A stretch of 25,598 nt of DNA from Candidatus Saccharibacteria bacterium UBA5170 (GCA_002413425.1 DHWY01000003.1:371680-397277), one strand, 5' to 3'. Counted from the first letter of the stretch, positions 14,977 to 22,957 are shown. The notes: generated by a model from the sequence alone, not told the origin. Numbers and translations are program-made.

Positions 14977-16198
14977 TCAAGCCACCAGTTTTGTGATAGT
15001 TATGAAGCCTCCAGCGAAGATCGCGGACGGCGTTTATAAAGTATAAGAATGCATCGTAGGGCGACTCGTAGGGACTAAAGTAAGCGTGCACATCGCCATC
15101 GGTAAACCATTTGGTACACATGTAGTACACATGGTCTGAGGTTTGTAGTTTTCTCCAATCGGCAATAAGTTCAAGGTCGCCAGTACGTAAAATGTCGTCT
15201 TCGAGAGAATATATATAACGTAGAGCTTCTTGTTGCATACTGTTGCCTAGCCATGCAGTCAGATCGCGTTCGGTATCTGCCCAGGTCACGGTTTGGGGCA
15301 TGCTAATCTCACCGACTGGTTCGAACGACGCGATTGCATCAGAAACGGTGTAAAAGGTATTGTTAGAATTTTCTAGCCATTTGCCAACAAAGCTTTCGAA
15401 AAAGCTAAATATACCTGTATCTGCCCACTGGTGCTCGCCGAAAGTTTCATAGTCCATAAACAAATTCACAAGTGGCTGTTGGTCGATTGACGCATTTGTC
15501 CAATCGGTATATTTATCAGCTGTCAGTGGCCACTGTTCCCATGATTTGTTACTAAAGCGGAACGCAAGGTCGTCGCTGAGGTGGTAATTTTTAAGCAGTA
15601 AAGCAATGTTTTTAGTTCCCGCGGGACGATACACGTGATTTGGACTCCGCCACTCTAGAATTGGATCCCAACCTTCGGCCAGAATACCTTTAAATCCGTA
15701 GTTATCAGCCCATTTTGCTAACTCGTCATTGTAAGCTAGTTCCGTATTTCTGAACACTCGGGTCTCAACACCAAAAAGTTCGCGTATCATGGCTCGGTGT
15801 GCCTCAACCTGGAGTTCAAACTCGTGACGACTATAAAAGAAAGCAAGTGAATGGTAATACGTTTCAGCCACGATTTCTACGCGTCCAGTCGCAACCAGTC
15901 GTTTAAAACTGTCGAGTACGTCAGGTGCCCATTTTTCGGCCTGCTCGATGAACGTCCCTGTGATACTCAAAGAGAGCTTAAACTCTGGGTGTGACGCCAG
16001 CAGTTTTTCGAGTAATGCATTCATTGGTCGGTATGATTTATCAGCAACTTTCCGAAAAACCTGCTCGTTGTTTCGGTCTGTGTCGTATTGTGGTTCGTCG
16101 AAGTAGTCGTGATTGACAGCAGTATCAAAGACACTGTACTGGCGCACGCGAAGCGGTTGGTGGACGTGAAGATAGAGGACGATACCATGTTTGCTCAT
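14969..16198 (-). CDS. Glycoside hydrolase family 57 protein (alpha-amylase-like)
   Basis: 409 residues. GH57 signatures are in order: LHVHQP (His13), the RNTELAYND segment with Glu153 as probable nucleophile, and FMDYETFGEHQW with Asp249 as probable acid/base. GH57 enzymes act on alpha-1,4-glucans as amylases, glucanotransferases or branching enzymes; the shorter length here fits an alpha-amylase-like member better than a branching enzyme. There is no signal peptide. The start shares bases with the stop of the preceding glycosyltransferase (ATGA overlap), and the end overlaps the GH15 start, so the three are a tightly coupled operon. Confidence 0.92.
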   Translation of the reverse strand: MSKHGIVLYLHVHQPLRVRQYSVFDTAVNHDYFDEPQYDTDRNNEQVFRKVADKSYRPMNALLEKLLASHPEFKLSLSITGTFIEQAEKWAPDVLDSFKRLVATGRVEIVAETYYHSLAFFYSRHEFELQVEAHRAMIRELFGVETRVFRNTELAYNDELAKWADNYGFKGILAEGWDPILEWRSPNHVYRPAGTKNIALLLKNYHLSDDLAFRFSNKSWEQWPLTADKYTDWTNASIDQQPLVNLFMDYETFGEHQWADTGIFSFFESFVGKWLENSNNTFYTVSDAIASFEPVGEISMPQTVTWADTERDLTAWLGNSMQQEALRYIYSLEDDILRTGDLELIADWRKLQTSDHVYYMCTKWFTDGDVHAYFSPYESPYDAFLYFINAVRDLRWRLHNYHKTGGLNG

Positions 16199-17418
16199 GA
16201 GGAAGCGCCTTGTTTGACTGTTCTATAGATACGCATACAGGTTCGTGCGACATCGTGCCATGAAATTTTATCGTATTCATACTGAACATTTTGTTTGAGT
16301 GATTGTTGGAGCGCTGAAGAAGTAGCAATACCGACGAGTTGATCGGCAAGTACATCAATGTCCCAGAAGTCGTAACGAAATATACTATGTAATACTTCAC
16401 CGACACCGGATTGTTTCGTAATAATAAGCGCATTATCGTGATGGGCAGCTTCGAGAGCTGTTAAACCGAAAGGTTCACTTACCGAGCTCATCACAAAGAT
16501 ATCAGATACACTATATGCGTCACGCCACTGTTTTCCTCGGACAAAGCCCGTAAAAAAGACTTTATCAGCTATACCCAAATCGGCCGCAAGAGTGATAAGT
16601 TCGTCTCGTTGTTCGCCGTCACCAGCCAGTAAAAATGCAAACTTATCGTACTTTTCGCAAGCACGAGCGGCCGCACGCATAAAGTGCGTTAATCCTTTCT
16701 GCACCGTAAACCGGGTGATTGTTGATACGATAGTGAAACCTTCATTTTTCAGAGCTTCAAGGTAACGGTAAGTATGACGATCGTAACTATAGCCATCATC
16801 AAAGCTGGCGACGTCAATGGCGTTATGAACAACTTCAATCTTGTCTTCGGGGATGCCGTATTTTTGAATGATGATAGTTTTTGTAATATTACTGACAGCA
16901 ATGATACGATCAGCCATCATTAACCCCTGGTATTCAATCTCATGGACCAGCGGGTTGCCGTTATCGGAACCGGCACGATCGAATTCGGTCGCATGAACAT
17001 GCACAATCAACGGGGCGTTAGTTAACTGTTTGGCACGCATACCAGCCTCCATCGTCAGCCAGTCGTGGGCGTGAATAGCGTCAGGTTTGCATGTTTTTAC
17101 CAATGTCTCGACAAATTGTACGTAGCGTTTTTGGACGCCGCGCATATCATTGAGGTTAGTCGCATCAGCCGCAGTCAATTCTTTTGATAGAACGGTTTTA
17201 CTGTCATAGGCACCTAGACCGTAGCGCTCTAGAGGAGTTAGTTTAGTAGCGCTATGGATGGTCATAAAATCTATGTCAGGATGATCGGCGGTGTAGGGGA
17301 CGACAAAATCAATTGTTGCGCCCTGAATCGCTAACGCCTTCGACATATGATAGCAAGCCACCCCAAGGCCTCCACTGTTATGTGGGGGTAGCTCCCACCC
17401 AAGCATCAATATGTTCAT
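16195..17418 (-). CDS. GT4/glycogen-synthase-like glycosyltransferase
   Basis: 407 residues with a GT-B fold. The N-terminal domain starts MNILMLGWELPPHNSGGLG, the Gly-rich nucleotide-sugar loop seen in glycogen synthases and other retaining GT4 enzymes; HAHDWLTMEAG follows at about residues 117-127. The C-terminal domain shows TRFTVQKGL (Arg236, Lys241) and SEPFGLTALEA with the E-x7-E motif at Glu315 and Glu323. As first gene of the operon with GH57 and GH15, it probably makes or extends an alpha-glucan such as glycogen. The gene ends with TGA, showing UGA is read as stop. A promoter with a TATAAT lies about 80 bases upstream. Confidence 0.9.
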   Translation of the reverse strand: MNILMLGWELPPHNSGGLGVACYHMSKALAIQGATIDFVVPYTADHPDIDFMTIHSATKLTPLERYGLGAYDSKTVLSKELTAADATNLNDMRGVQKRYVQFVETLVKTCKPDAIHAHDWLTMEAGMRAKQLTNAPLIVHVHATEFDRAGSDNGNPLVHEIEYQGLMMADRIIAVSNITKTIIIQKYGIPEDKIEVVHNAIDVASFDDGYSYDRHTYRYLEALKNEGFTIVSTITRFTVQKGLTHFMRAAARACEKYDKFAFLLAGDGEQRDELITLAADLGIADKVFFTGFVRGKQWRDAYSVSDIFVMSSVSEPFGLTALEAAHHDNALIITKQSGVGEVLHSIFRYDFWDIDVLADQLVGIATSSALQQSLKQNVQYEYDKISWHDVARTCMRIYRTVKQGASS

Positions 17419-17493
17419 ACAGACTTGTTTAACGAATAACCTACAAAAGGCTAGCCGGCCACTCCTTTTTAATTTTACACGTTTTCTAGCCTC

Positions 17494-17522
17494 ATTATAG
17501 ACGCACGCTTATGCTTTTACAA
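17494..17522 (-). promoter_or_regulatory. Promoter of the alpha-glucan operon
   Basis: On the minus strand TTGTAA (17517-17522), 17-base spacer and TATAAT (17494-17499), giving a leader of about 70 bases that contains AAAAAGGAG well upstream of the start. The rest of the 281-base gap to the channel gene is AT-rich and shows nothing else I can assign. Confidence 0.7.
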
Positions 17523-17699
17523 CACTTTAGATACTCAGAGTTATACATAATTTAACAGAATAATTTCAGTAATATTACAAGCTAATCGTAAGATATCTAA
17601 TCCAACGCAAAGTTGCAACCTTCATGCTTATAATAACAGATAAGAAATAATATAATATACGCTCGCTTTTATCTGCCGTATCTCTTATACTAAATAATC

Positions 17700-18646
17700 G
17701 TGAATGATATCTTTAATACCTCAAAAGCGACCAACGAAATCCAATATTTCTTCTCCCAGGCAAACGCCTTCCGATCACTATTAATTCTTACACTTTCGAT
17801 TGCAATTGCTTATTTTGCTAGTAAATACCTGGCCCGAGCAATTATTAAACTTGCTCAAATTGTTTCGACACACACTGACAAAGAGTCTAACGAAGAAAAG
17901 CATATTCGGCTCCGTCAGATTGAGACGTACTTAAGTGTGGCTGTAGCGGGCGTTCGAGCAGTTGTCGTGGCAGTTGTTGCTTACGTGACGTGGCGATCCT
18001 TAACCCAAATGCTTCTAGTAGCGGTGTAGCTGCTATTGGAGCCAGTGCGGCTTTTATTGTTTTTGCGGGACAGTCGCTTGGCATGATACTACGAGACGTG
18101 ACGGCTGGAGCTACCATGATTATCGAACAATGGTTTAACGTTGGTGATTACGTCAAACTCGAACCATTTATGGACGTGACGGGTGTCGTCGAACGCTTCA
18201 CTCTTCGTTCAACCAAGCTTCGTAGCTTGAACGGTGAAATATTATGGATACATAATCAACAAATCCAAGGAGTCCACGTGACACCGCGCGGTATCCGCAC
18301 TATGGCCGTCGATGTATTTGTGAGTGACCGGGAACTTGGTGAGAAAACCCTCAAAGAGATCATCAAAGCCGTGCCTTCTGGCCCAACCCTGTTGGCTAAA
18401 CCACTTCGTATCAAATCAACCGAGCGTTGGAGCGATGATCTCTGGCGCATCACGGTTTTGGGCTACACGGCACCGGGCCGCGAATGGTTGATAGAAAAGT
18501 TTTTCGTCAACGCTATCAAGAACATCGATGAAGGTGTCCGCACTAAAAACAAGCGCGTATTTGTATACGAGCCAATTACTAGGTTCGCCGATCCAGTCGC
18601 CGACAAAAAGTTTATGCGGGCCATCCGCGCCAACAAACACGACTAA
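17700..18646 (+). pseudogene. MscS-type mechanosensitive channel, split by a one-base frameshift
   Basis: Two frames together make one MscS-family channel of about 315 residues. Frame one from a GTG at 17700 gives the N-terminus with two membrane helices (about residues 24-48 and 78-98) and ends its homologous part at AYVTW (17991-17993); it then drifts to a stop at 18027-18029. The second frame, open from 17990, continues with AILNPNASSSGVAAIGASAA, the pore helix FAGQSLGMILRDVTAGATMII and the beta domain ending near 18643. One missing base in a G run near 17992 (TGGGCG to TGGCG) explains the break. It could be a genuine inactivating mutation, an assembly error, or less likely a programmed -1 shift. 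A TATACT (17686-17691) stands 8 bases before the GTG. MscS channels release solutes on osmotic downshock. Confidence 0.87.
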
Positions 18647-18697
18647 CAAAATAGACTTTGGCGCAACCCCGGTTATCTGTTACACTATTATAGTTAA

Positions 18698-18772
18698 AGG
18701 GGCATAGTACAACGGTTAGTATATGGGTTTCCAAAACCTAGGATCGTGGTTCGATTCCACGTGCCCCTGCCA
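18698..18772 (+). tRNA. tRNA-Trp (anticodon CCA)
   Basis: A 75-base tRNA: acceptor AGGGGCA pairs with TGCCCCT, discriminator G, CCA encoded; anticodon stem TGGGT/ACCTA encloses TTCCAAA with anticodon CCA; T arm CGTGG TTCGATT CCACG. It reads UGG only. A weak hairpin, ATAGA/TCTAT (18796-18800 with 18808-18812), followed by T bases may terminate it. It lies at the left border of the repeat-punctuated gene array, a usual place for integrated elements. Confidence 0.96.
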
Positions 18773-18818
18773 AAACGCTTACGTTTGAATGGATCATAGA
18801 AATATGGTCTATTTTGTT

Positions 18819-18827
18819 TGCTATAAT
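18819..18827 (+). promoter_or_regulatory. Extended -10 promoter (leaderless type)
   Basis: TGC plus TATAAT ends exactly 6 bases before the ATG at 18834; no Shine-Dalgarno sequence. Confidence 0.6.
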
Positions 18828-18833
18828 TACATC

Positions 18834-19835
18834 ATGAATATGAATGCCTTGATACCCCTCGGACGAAAATGGCCAAAAGAAAAAATCAATGAGAAAATGT
18901 TTAGCTCCGAAGACATCGCAGAACTTGTTAAATCGGTACAGAAGCCCAATATGGATCGAAAACTGCAAAAATCAATTGATGCAATCAAGATGATAGACAC
19001 GTCGACGGTTGATCAGATACGCGCTTTTGCAATCGACAACGGATTAGCTTATTTAGGCGTAATTGGTGGTGGATATGAAAAACTTGGGTTACTAGATAAC
19101 GGCCATCTTCCAATATGGATAAAGAGTTTTGCTTCTTTCGCAACCACACAAGTTTACGGTATTAGCGGCAATATAGAAAACTACGAAGTACTGATGTTTG
19201 TCGATAAAGTAGCAACAAGTACTACCAGCACGGGCGATAACACTTTGGGCAAACCACATTTTACGAAAACCGGTGTCATAAGTGTAAAACTAAATAAAAC
19301 CTTCCCGCAGATCGTGCTTGATTCAAACGGGAACGATAAGTTTTTCATGAAGACACGCAGCTCGCAAATCGACAAAAGCCAAAGAATAGACTTGGAGGGT
19401 AACTTCTCGAAGTATTTTGATTTTTATGCGCCCCAAGGCATCAACGCTAACACCTTAACAATACTGGCACCAAATTTCATGCAAATGCTAATTGACGCTT
19501 CGGCAACATTTGATGTTGAAATATTTGGCGATAGATTATATCTTATTACACAAGATCCGCTTTACACTACAGCAGTTATGAGTGAAGCCGTGCAAGCACT
19601 CAAGGTTCAACTCGCCTACATGCGCCGCCTAGAAACAACTTGGAACTATTCACCGCTGCATGAACCACTTGACGAGCTAAAGCAGGCAGATGTTATATTT
19701 AGAAGCCCGTATAGTGTAAAATTTGGAGCACGGAGAATTGGGCTACTTCCCGTACTTATGGTTCTACTGTTTGTTATAATCCCTACATTGATGATTATTC
19801 CAATACTTATGGTTGCTATTCCTATTAATCATTAG
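18834..19835 (+). CDS. Uncharacterised protein with C-terminal membrane helix, first gene of the array
   Basis: 333 residues from the ATG at 18834; a longer frame upstream exists, but the -10 box at 18822-18827 lies inside it, so the later start is preferred. The N-terminus is soluble and contains IPLGRKWPKEK and FAIDNGLAYLGVIGGGYEKLG; the C-terminus has one hydrophobic helix (about residues 310-330) rich in Ile, Leu, Val and Met. I do not recognise a domain with certainty. Composition is AT-rich, unlike the genes before the tRNA. It lies between tRNA-Trp and repeat copy 1, so it could be the first unit of the cassette-like array. Confidence 0.75.
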   Translation: MNMNALIPLGRKWPKEKINEKMFSSEDIAELVKSVQKPNMDRKLQKSIDAIKMIDTSTVDQIRAFAIDNGLAYLGVIGGGYEKLGLLDNGHLPIWIKSFASFATTQVYGISGNIENYEVLMFVDKVATSTTSTGDNTLGKPHFTKTGVISVKLNKTFPQIVLDSNGNDKFFMKTRSSQIDKSQRIDLEGNFSKYFDFYAPQGINANTLTILAPNFMQMLIDASATFDVEIFGDRLYLITQDPLYTTAVMSEAVQALKVQLAYMRRLETTWNYSPLHEPLDELKQADVIFRSPYSVKFGARRIGLLPVLMVLLFVIIPTLMIIPILMVAIPINH

Positions 19836-19859
19836 TTTTTCATATCTTCAACTCAAGAA

Positions 19860-19890
19860 GTTCGAAGTTCGTCCACTAGGGGCTGCCACG
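19860..19890 (+). repeat. Array repeat, copy 1
   Basis: 31-nt element beginning GTTCGAAG with core TCCACTAGGGGCTGCCA. It lies 24 bases after the stop of the first array gene and is followed by CATAAGT, a flank shared with copy 6. Confidence 0.88.
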
Positions 19891-20025
19891 CATAAGTATG
19901 ACGAATATTTACAATAAAAGCAGTCTATGTTGCTATTTTAATAATAGGTTTATAATAGATACACACGAGCAATATATCTGTTTGTGCTTAAACTATTAAC
20001 AACTTTCAACAACAGGAGAAATTAT

Positions 20026-20172
20026 ATGTTACTAACGATTGCTGCGGTCCTATTTATATTATGGTTACTTGGGTTTTCCCTGCAACTAGGCGGTGGGCTT
20101 ATCCATATCCTAATTGTAATTGCCCTCATCTTGTTTATATACAACTTGATAGTTAGCCGGCGATCAGCCTAG
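20026..20172 (+). CDS. Small two-helix membrane protein (lmo0937-like), copy A
   Basis: 48 residues: two hydrophobic segments around a glycine-rich turn (LGGGLIH), starting MLLTIAAVLFILWLLGF and ending in a short basic tail (SRRSA). It resembles the small lmo0937-type membrane proteins found in many bacteria, whose function is unknown. AGGAG 8 bases before the ATG and a TATAAT at 19951-19956 provide expression with a leader of about 60 bases, unlike the leaderless neighbours. A near-identical paralogue lies at 24272-24412, also flanked by array repeats. Confidence 0.82.
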   Translation: MLLTIAAVLFILWLLGFSLQLGGGLIHILIVIALILFIYNLIVSRRSA

Positions 20173-20190
20173 GCTTAAGGTTTCCTAAAA

Positions 20191-20221
20191 GTTCTAAAAT
20201 CGTCCACGAGGGGCTGCCAAG
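20191..20221 (+). repeat. Array repeat, copy 2
   Basis: 31 nt, GTTCTAAAATCG then core TCCACGAGGGGCTGCCAA: matches the consensus of the set throughout. 331 bases after copy 1. Confidence 0.92.
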
Positions 20222-20243
20222 AATTTACAGACACAATATAATA

Positions 20244-20252
20244 TGGTATAGT
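20244..20252 (+). promoter_or_regulatory. Extended -10 promoter
   Basis: TGG plus TATAGT, 8 bases before the ATG at 20261; a further TATAAT lies at 20237-20242. No Shine-Dalgarno sequence. Confidence 0.5.
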
Positions 20253-20260
20253 TATTTAAT

Positions 20261-20941
20261 ATGATTAACCCTGCGGAATCAGAATTTCCCAACGACGGCG
20301 AAAAGCCTCTGTTTGACGAAGAAGAATGGTACGGTCAAGTACTTAGAGATGGTGATATTCCAAGAGATAGGCTCTTTCGCACCAAAGGAGTTGATTTTGA
20401 AGGACAGCCTCTACTACTTGAGCAATATCGAAAGTTGTTTGGTAAGCTTGTATTTCCAGTTGTGGGTGTAGATGACGAAGGAGGCCAACACTATAATTAT
20501 GAACTCACAGAATCTGAAATACAAAAACTTAAAAACTTACCCCTCGTAGATGGTATCGACACACCAGAAGGAGTCTTTGTTAGCATAGAAGATAGGCCAT
20601 GGGGAAGGCGGTTGGATGGGGGGGATATTTATACTTATCCTTGGGGTATTTATACTAATCCTTGGGGTGACTTAGTTTTGTTATTGTGTTTGGAGTACGG
20701 AGAGGTGGCAACAACCTATACACTAACTGCTTTTAGCGACGAAAAATATCCACACACTGATTTAGCAAAATACACTACATCGAATGAGAAGGCCACCTCA
20801 GGAATCGGTGAAATGGCCTTGCAGATAGTGGGTCTAATAGGCGACCCCCTGGAATCAGAAGTTGGATTTAATGATATTGACGAAATAGAACATAAAGCAA
20901 TTGTGAAATTAATGACCAACATTGCTCAAGTAGTCGGATAG
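20261..20941 (+). CDS. Uncharacterised acidic array protein with internal tandem duplication
   Basis: 226 residues, acidic, soluble, with no signal peptide or recognised domain. The N-terminal third is rich in Asp/Glu. Residues about 123-136 contain a duplicated heptapeptide, IYTYPWG then IYTNPWG, encoded by a 21-base tandem repeat at 20627-20668 that differs at one base. The gene occupies its own repeat-to-repeat unit (copies 2 and 3) and has an extended -10 box 8 bases before the ATG without a ribosome binding site. Function unknown. Confidence 0.78.
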   Translation: MINPAESEFPNDGEKPLFDEEEWYGQVLRDGDIPRDRLFRTKGVDFEGQPLLLEQYRKLFGKLVFPVVGVDDEGGQHYNYELTESEIQKLKNLPLVDGIDTPEGVFVSIEDRPWGRRLDGGDIYTYPWGIYTNPWGDLVLLLCLEYGEVATTYTLTAFSDEKYPHTDLAKYTTSNEKATSGIGEMALQIVGLIGDPLESEVGFNDIDEIEHKAIVKLMTNIAQVVG

Positions 20942-20959
20942 TCGTAATATAATGCAAAA

Positions 20960-20990
20960 GTTCGAAGCTCGTCCACGAGGGGCTGCCGAA
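20960..20990 (+). repeat. Array repeat, copy 3
   Basis: 31 nt, GTTCGAAGCTCG then TCCACGAGGGGCTGCCGAA. It lies 18 bases after the preceding stop. It shares the GTTCGA block with the T arm of tRNA-Trp. Confidence 0.9.
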
Positions 20991-21073
20991 TATAATAGGA
21001 TAGTAAATGGCTTCTTTAGGTATCATTATTTGTTTGGTATGTTTCGTTTGCTAAGATATTATATATAAAGTAT

Positions 21074-21661
21074 ATGGAAACTCTACATTTGATTTTATTT
21101 GCACTCCTTTGGCTAGGAATACTTTACTTGCTTAATGCATTAATTGCTAAAAACTTTAAAAAAATCGACATAAAGATTGCATTACTATACTTTTTTACGA
21201 TTGCAGCTATTGGCGTTTTTGGAGAAATATTTCTAGATACGGTTTACAACTATTTTGTCGGAAACCCACTCTGGCGATATAACATTCTTCCAATTCACCA
21301 TGCGTACACCTCAGTATACGCCCCTATAGTATGGGGTATATATGGGTTTCATCTATATCTTCTGCACGATACTTTTAGGGTTTGGTCTATTACAAAAACC
21401 CGATACTTAGCCCTGATCTTCTCTATTGAAGCATTGATACTTGAAGCATTACTCACAATTAGCGCTAAATTTTTACTGGGTGACTTTGTGTATTACTATT
21501 CCCCAGGAGACCTTTGGCACGTCTCTTCATTTCAAAACATACCATTCTATTTTATATGTGGCGTGATCATCATTAAAACCATTAAGCGATTTAAGAATGA
21601 CCCTGTTTTTTTCTCCATGATGTGCATGTTTGCGACGTCAATTGTTGTTTTCTTCACCTAA
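21074..21661 (+). CDS. Uncharacterised polytopic membrane protein
   Basis: 195 residues with about five or six hydrophobic helices: residues 5-25, 36-56, 80-98, 108-130 and two near the C-terminus, separated by short aromatic-rich loops (for example NYFVGNPLWRYNILPIHHAY). No family is recognised with confidence. Codon use is AT-rich. A TATATA (21062-21067) stands 6 bases before the ATG with no Shine-Dalgarno sequence. It fills one unit between repeat copies 3 and 4. Confidence 0.78.
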   Translation: METLHLILFALLWLGILYLLNALIAKNFKKIDIKIALLYFFTIAAIGVFGEIFLDTVYNYFVGNPLWRYNILPIHHAYTSVYAPIVWGIYGFHLYLLHDTFRVWSITKTRYLALIFSIEALILEALLTISAKFLLGDFVYYYSPGDLWHVSSFQNIPFYFICGVIIIKTIKRFKNDPVFFSMMCMFATSIVVFFT

Positions 21662-21673
21662 CGAACCAGGAAT

Positions 21674-21704
21674 GTTTTAAAAACGTCCACGAAGAGTTGT
21701 CAAA
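21674..21704 (+). repeat. Array repeat, copy 4 (diverged)
   Basis: 31 nt, GTTTTAAAAACG then TCCACGAAGAGTTGTCAAA; several changes in the GGGGCTGCC part, spacing intact. It is followed by CGTAAGT and a terminator hairpin. Confidence 0.8.
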
Positions 21705-21716
21705 CGTAAGTAGTAT

Positions 21717-21742
21717 AAAAAGTTTTCTCCGGAAATCTTTTT
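21717..21742 (+). terminator. Terminator downstream of repeat copy 4
   Basis: AAAAAG (21717-21722) pairs with CTTTTT (21737-21742), and TTTC pairs with GAAA around a TCCG loop; one T-T mismatch. Followed by further T bases. Confidence 0.7.
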
Positions 21743-21791
21743 TTTGTATAGCTTGTTATTAAATATAGATAAGTGCAGAATAGTATTATTG

Positions 21792-22331
21792 ATGGCACAT
21801 ATTCATACAAATCCAGGTGAACACGATCCAACCGCAAGTGCGTTTATTATTAGAACCGACACGGTAAAACCAAAGCTACTATTACATGTCCACAAAAAGC
21901 TTGGTGTACTCTTGCAGACAGGCGGCCATATTGAAGTTACAGAGACACCGTGGCAAGCGGTCTGTCATGAAATAACCGAAGAAACTGGCTATAAACTCGA
22001 TCAATTAAAAATCTTACAACCACCAGTCCGTATCAAATCACTGACTGGCGCAAGCCTACACCCGCAACCTGTAGTCCATAATACTCATAACTTTGACCCA
22101 AAAGGTATTCATAAACATACCGATATATCCTATGCTTTTATTACTGAAGGTGATCCGCAAAATAGACCCGACGAAGGTGAGTCGGTAATCTTTCGCTGGG
22201 TAGATGTGGCCGAACTGCGAGCAATAGAAACGAATAAGATATTCGAAAACGTAAGAGAAATTGGCAAGTTTGTTCTTACGGAAATATTGAGTACATGGGA
22301 AGCTGTTGATCTGGCAGATTTTGAGAATTAG
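21792..22331 (+). CDS. Nudix hydrolase
   Basis: 179 residues from the ATG at 21792; an upstream TTG at 21744 lies in the terminator tail and is rejected. The Nudix box at about residues 44-66 is near complete: G-x5-E-x7-H-E-I-T-E-E-x-G-Y, only the Arg replaced by His, so metal binding should be intact. Preceding LLLHVHKKLGVLLQTGGH and later HKHTDISYAFITEGDP fit the fold. The C-terminal half carries a WVDVAELRAI element. Substrate is unknown. It shares one repeat-to-repeat unit (copies 4 to 5) with the next gene, the only two-gene unit of the array. Confidence 0.9.
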   Translation: MAHIHTNPGEHDPTASAFIIRTDTVKPKLLLHVHKKLGVLLQTGGHIEVTETPWQAVCHEITEETGYKLDQLKILQPPVRIKSLTGASLHPQPVVHNTHNFDPKGIHKHTDISYAFITEGDPQNRPDEGESVIFRWVDVAELRAIETNKIFENVREIGKFVLTEILSTWEAVDLADFEN

Positions 22332-22351
22332 CTAGCATAAGCAAGATGATG

Positions 22352-22372
22352 GACTTCTTCGAAAGTCTTTTT
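22352..22372 (+). terminator. Terminator between Nudix and hydrolase genes
   Basis: GACTT (22352-22356) pairs with AAGTC (22363-22367) around CTTCGA, followed by a T run to 22372. The bases around it resemble the terminator-promoter module after repeat copy 6. Confidence 0.6.
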
Positions 22373-22375
22373 GTT

Positions 22376-22384
22376 TGATATAAT
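22376..22384 (+). promoter_or_regulatory. Extended -10 promoter (leaderless type)
   Basis: TGA plus TATAAT ends exactly 6 bases before the ATG at 22391; no Shine-Dalgarno sequence. Confidence 0.62.
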
Positions 22385-22390
22385 TAGAAT

Positions 22391-22957
22391 ATGAAAAATG
22401 CAATTATTCTACATGGACTTCCCAGTAAAAAGGAATACTACAGCGACAAATATCCCAGTGCCAGTAATTCGCATTGGTTGCCATGGCTACAGAAACAACT
22501 TATGATTCACGATATCAAAGCGGATACCCCCGAAGTACCGAATGTATACGACCCGAAATGGGAGTTGTTTGTTAGGGAAGTGGAGCGATTTGACATTACC
22601 CCAGAGACGATACTCGTAGGCCACAGTATGGGTGCTGGCTTTTGGGTGCGCTATCTAAGCGAACACCCAGATATATTTGTTGACAAAGTTATATTGGTTG
22701 CACCGTGGCTAAATTTGAATCACGAATATGATCTAACATTCTTCGACTTTGAAATTGACCCTGTAATTGTCAGTCACGCGAATAAATTTATAATTTTTGC
22801 ATCAGATAACGACCAGCAAAGCGTGCAAGATTCAGTTACATTCTTGCAGGATAAAATACCAACTGCGATATTCACGACATTTCACAATTATGGGCACTTC
22901 ACGCTAAGGAGCATGCAGACAGACGCCTTTCCGGAACTACTAGAATCTATATTATAG
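22391..22957 (+). CDS. RBBP9/YdeN-like alpha/beta serine hydrolase
   Basis: 188 residues, the usual size of the RBBP9/YdeN group of small hydrolases. It shows AIILHGLPS at the N-terminus, the nucleophile elbow GHSMG with Ser79, the ASDNDQQ loop with Asp139 or Asp141, and YGHFT with His169, so a Ser-Asp-His triad is present. Natural substrates of this group are poorly known. It is the second gene of the unit between repeat copies 4 and 5; its stop codon overlaps the first base of copy 5. A terminator and an extended -10 box 6 bases from the ATG separate it from the Nudix gene. Confidence 0.9.
   Translation: MKNAIILHGLPSKKEYYSDKYPSASNSHWLPWLQKQLMIHDIKADTPEVPNVYDPKWELFVREVERFDITPETILVGHSMGAGFWVRYLSEHPDIFVDKVILVAPWLNLNHEYDLTFFDFEIDPVIVSHANKFIIFASDNDQQSVQDSVTFLQDKIPTAIFTTFHNYGHFTLRSMQTDAFPELLESIL

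Noticed and set aside
16195..16197. Use of UGA as a sense codon, as in some Patescibacteria lineages
   Set aside because: TGA ends the GT4 gene at a normal length with the next gene overlapping it, and the only Trp tRNA has anticodon CCA.
17448..17492. A leader attenuator (AGGCTAG pairing with CTAGCCT) before the glucan operon
   Set aside because: The upstream arm reaches into the region of the -10 box and the expected transcript start, so the full stem would not be transcribed.
21744..21791. A TTG start for the Nudix protein
   Set aside because: It lies directly in the T run of a terminator, and the added residues do not look like a Nudix N-terminus.
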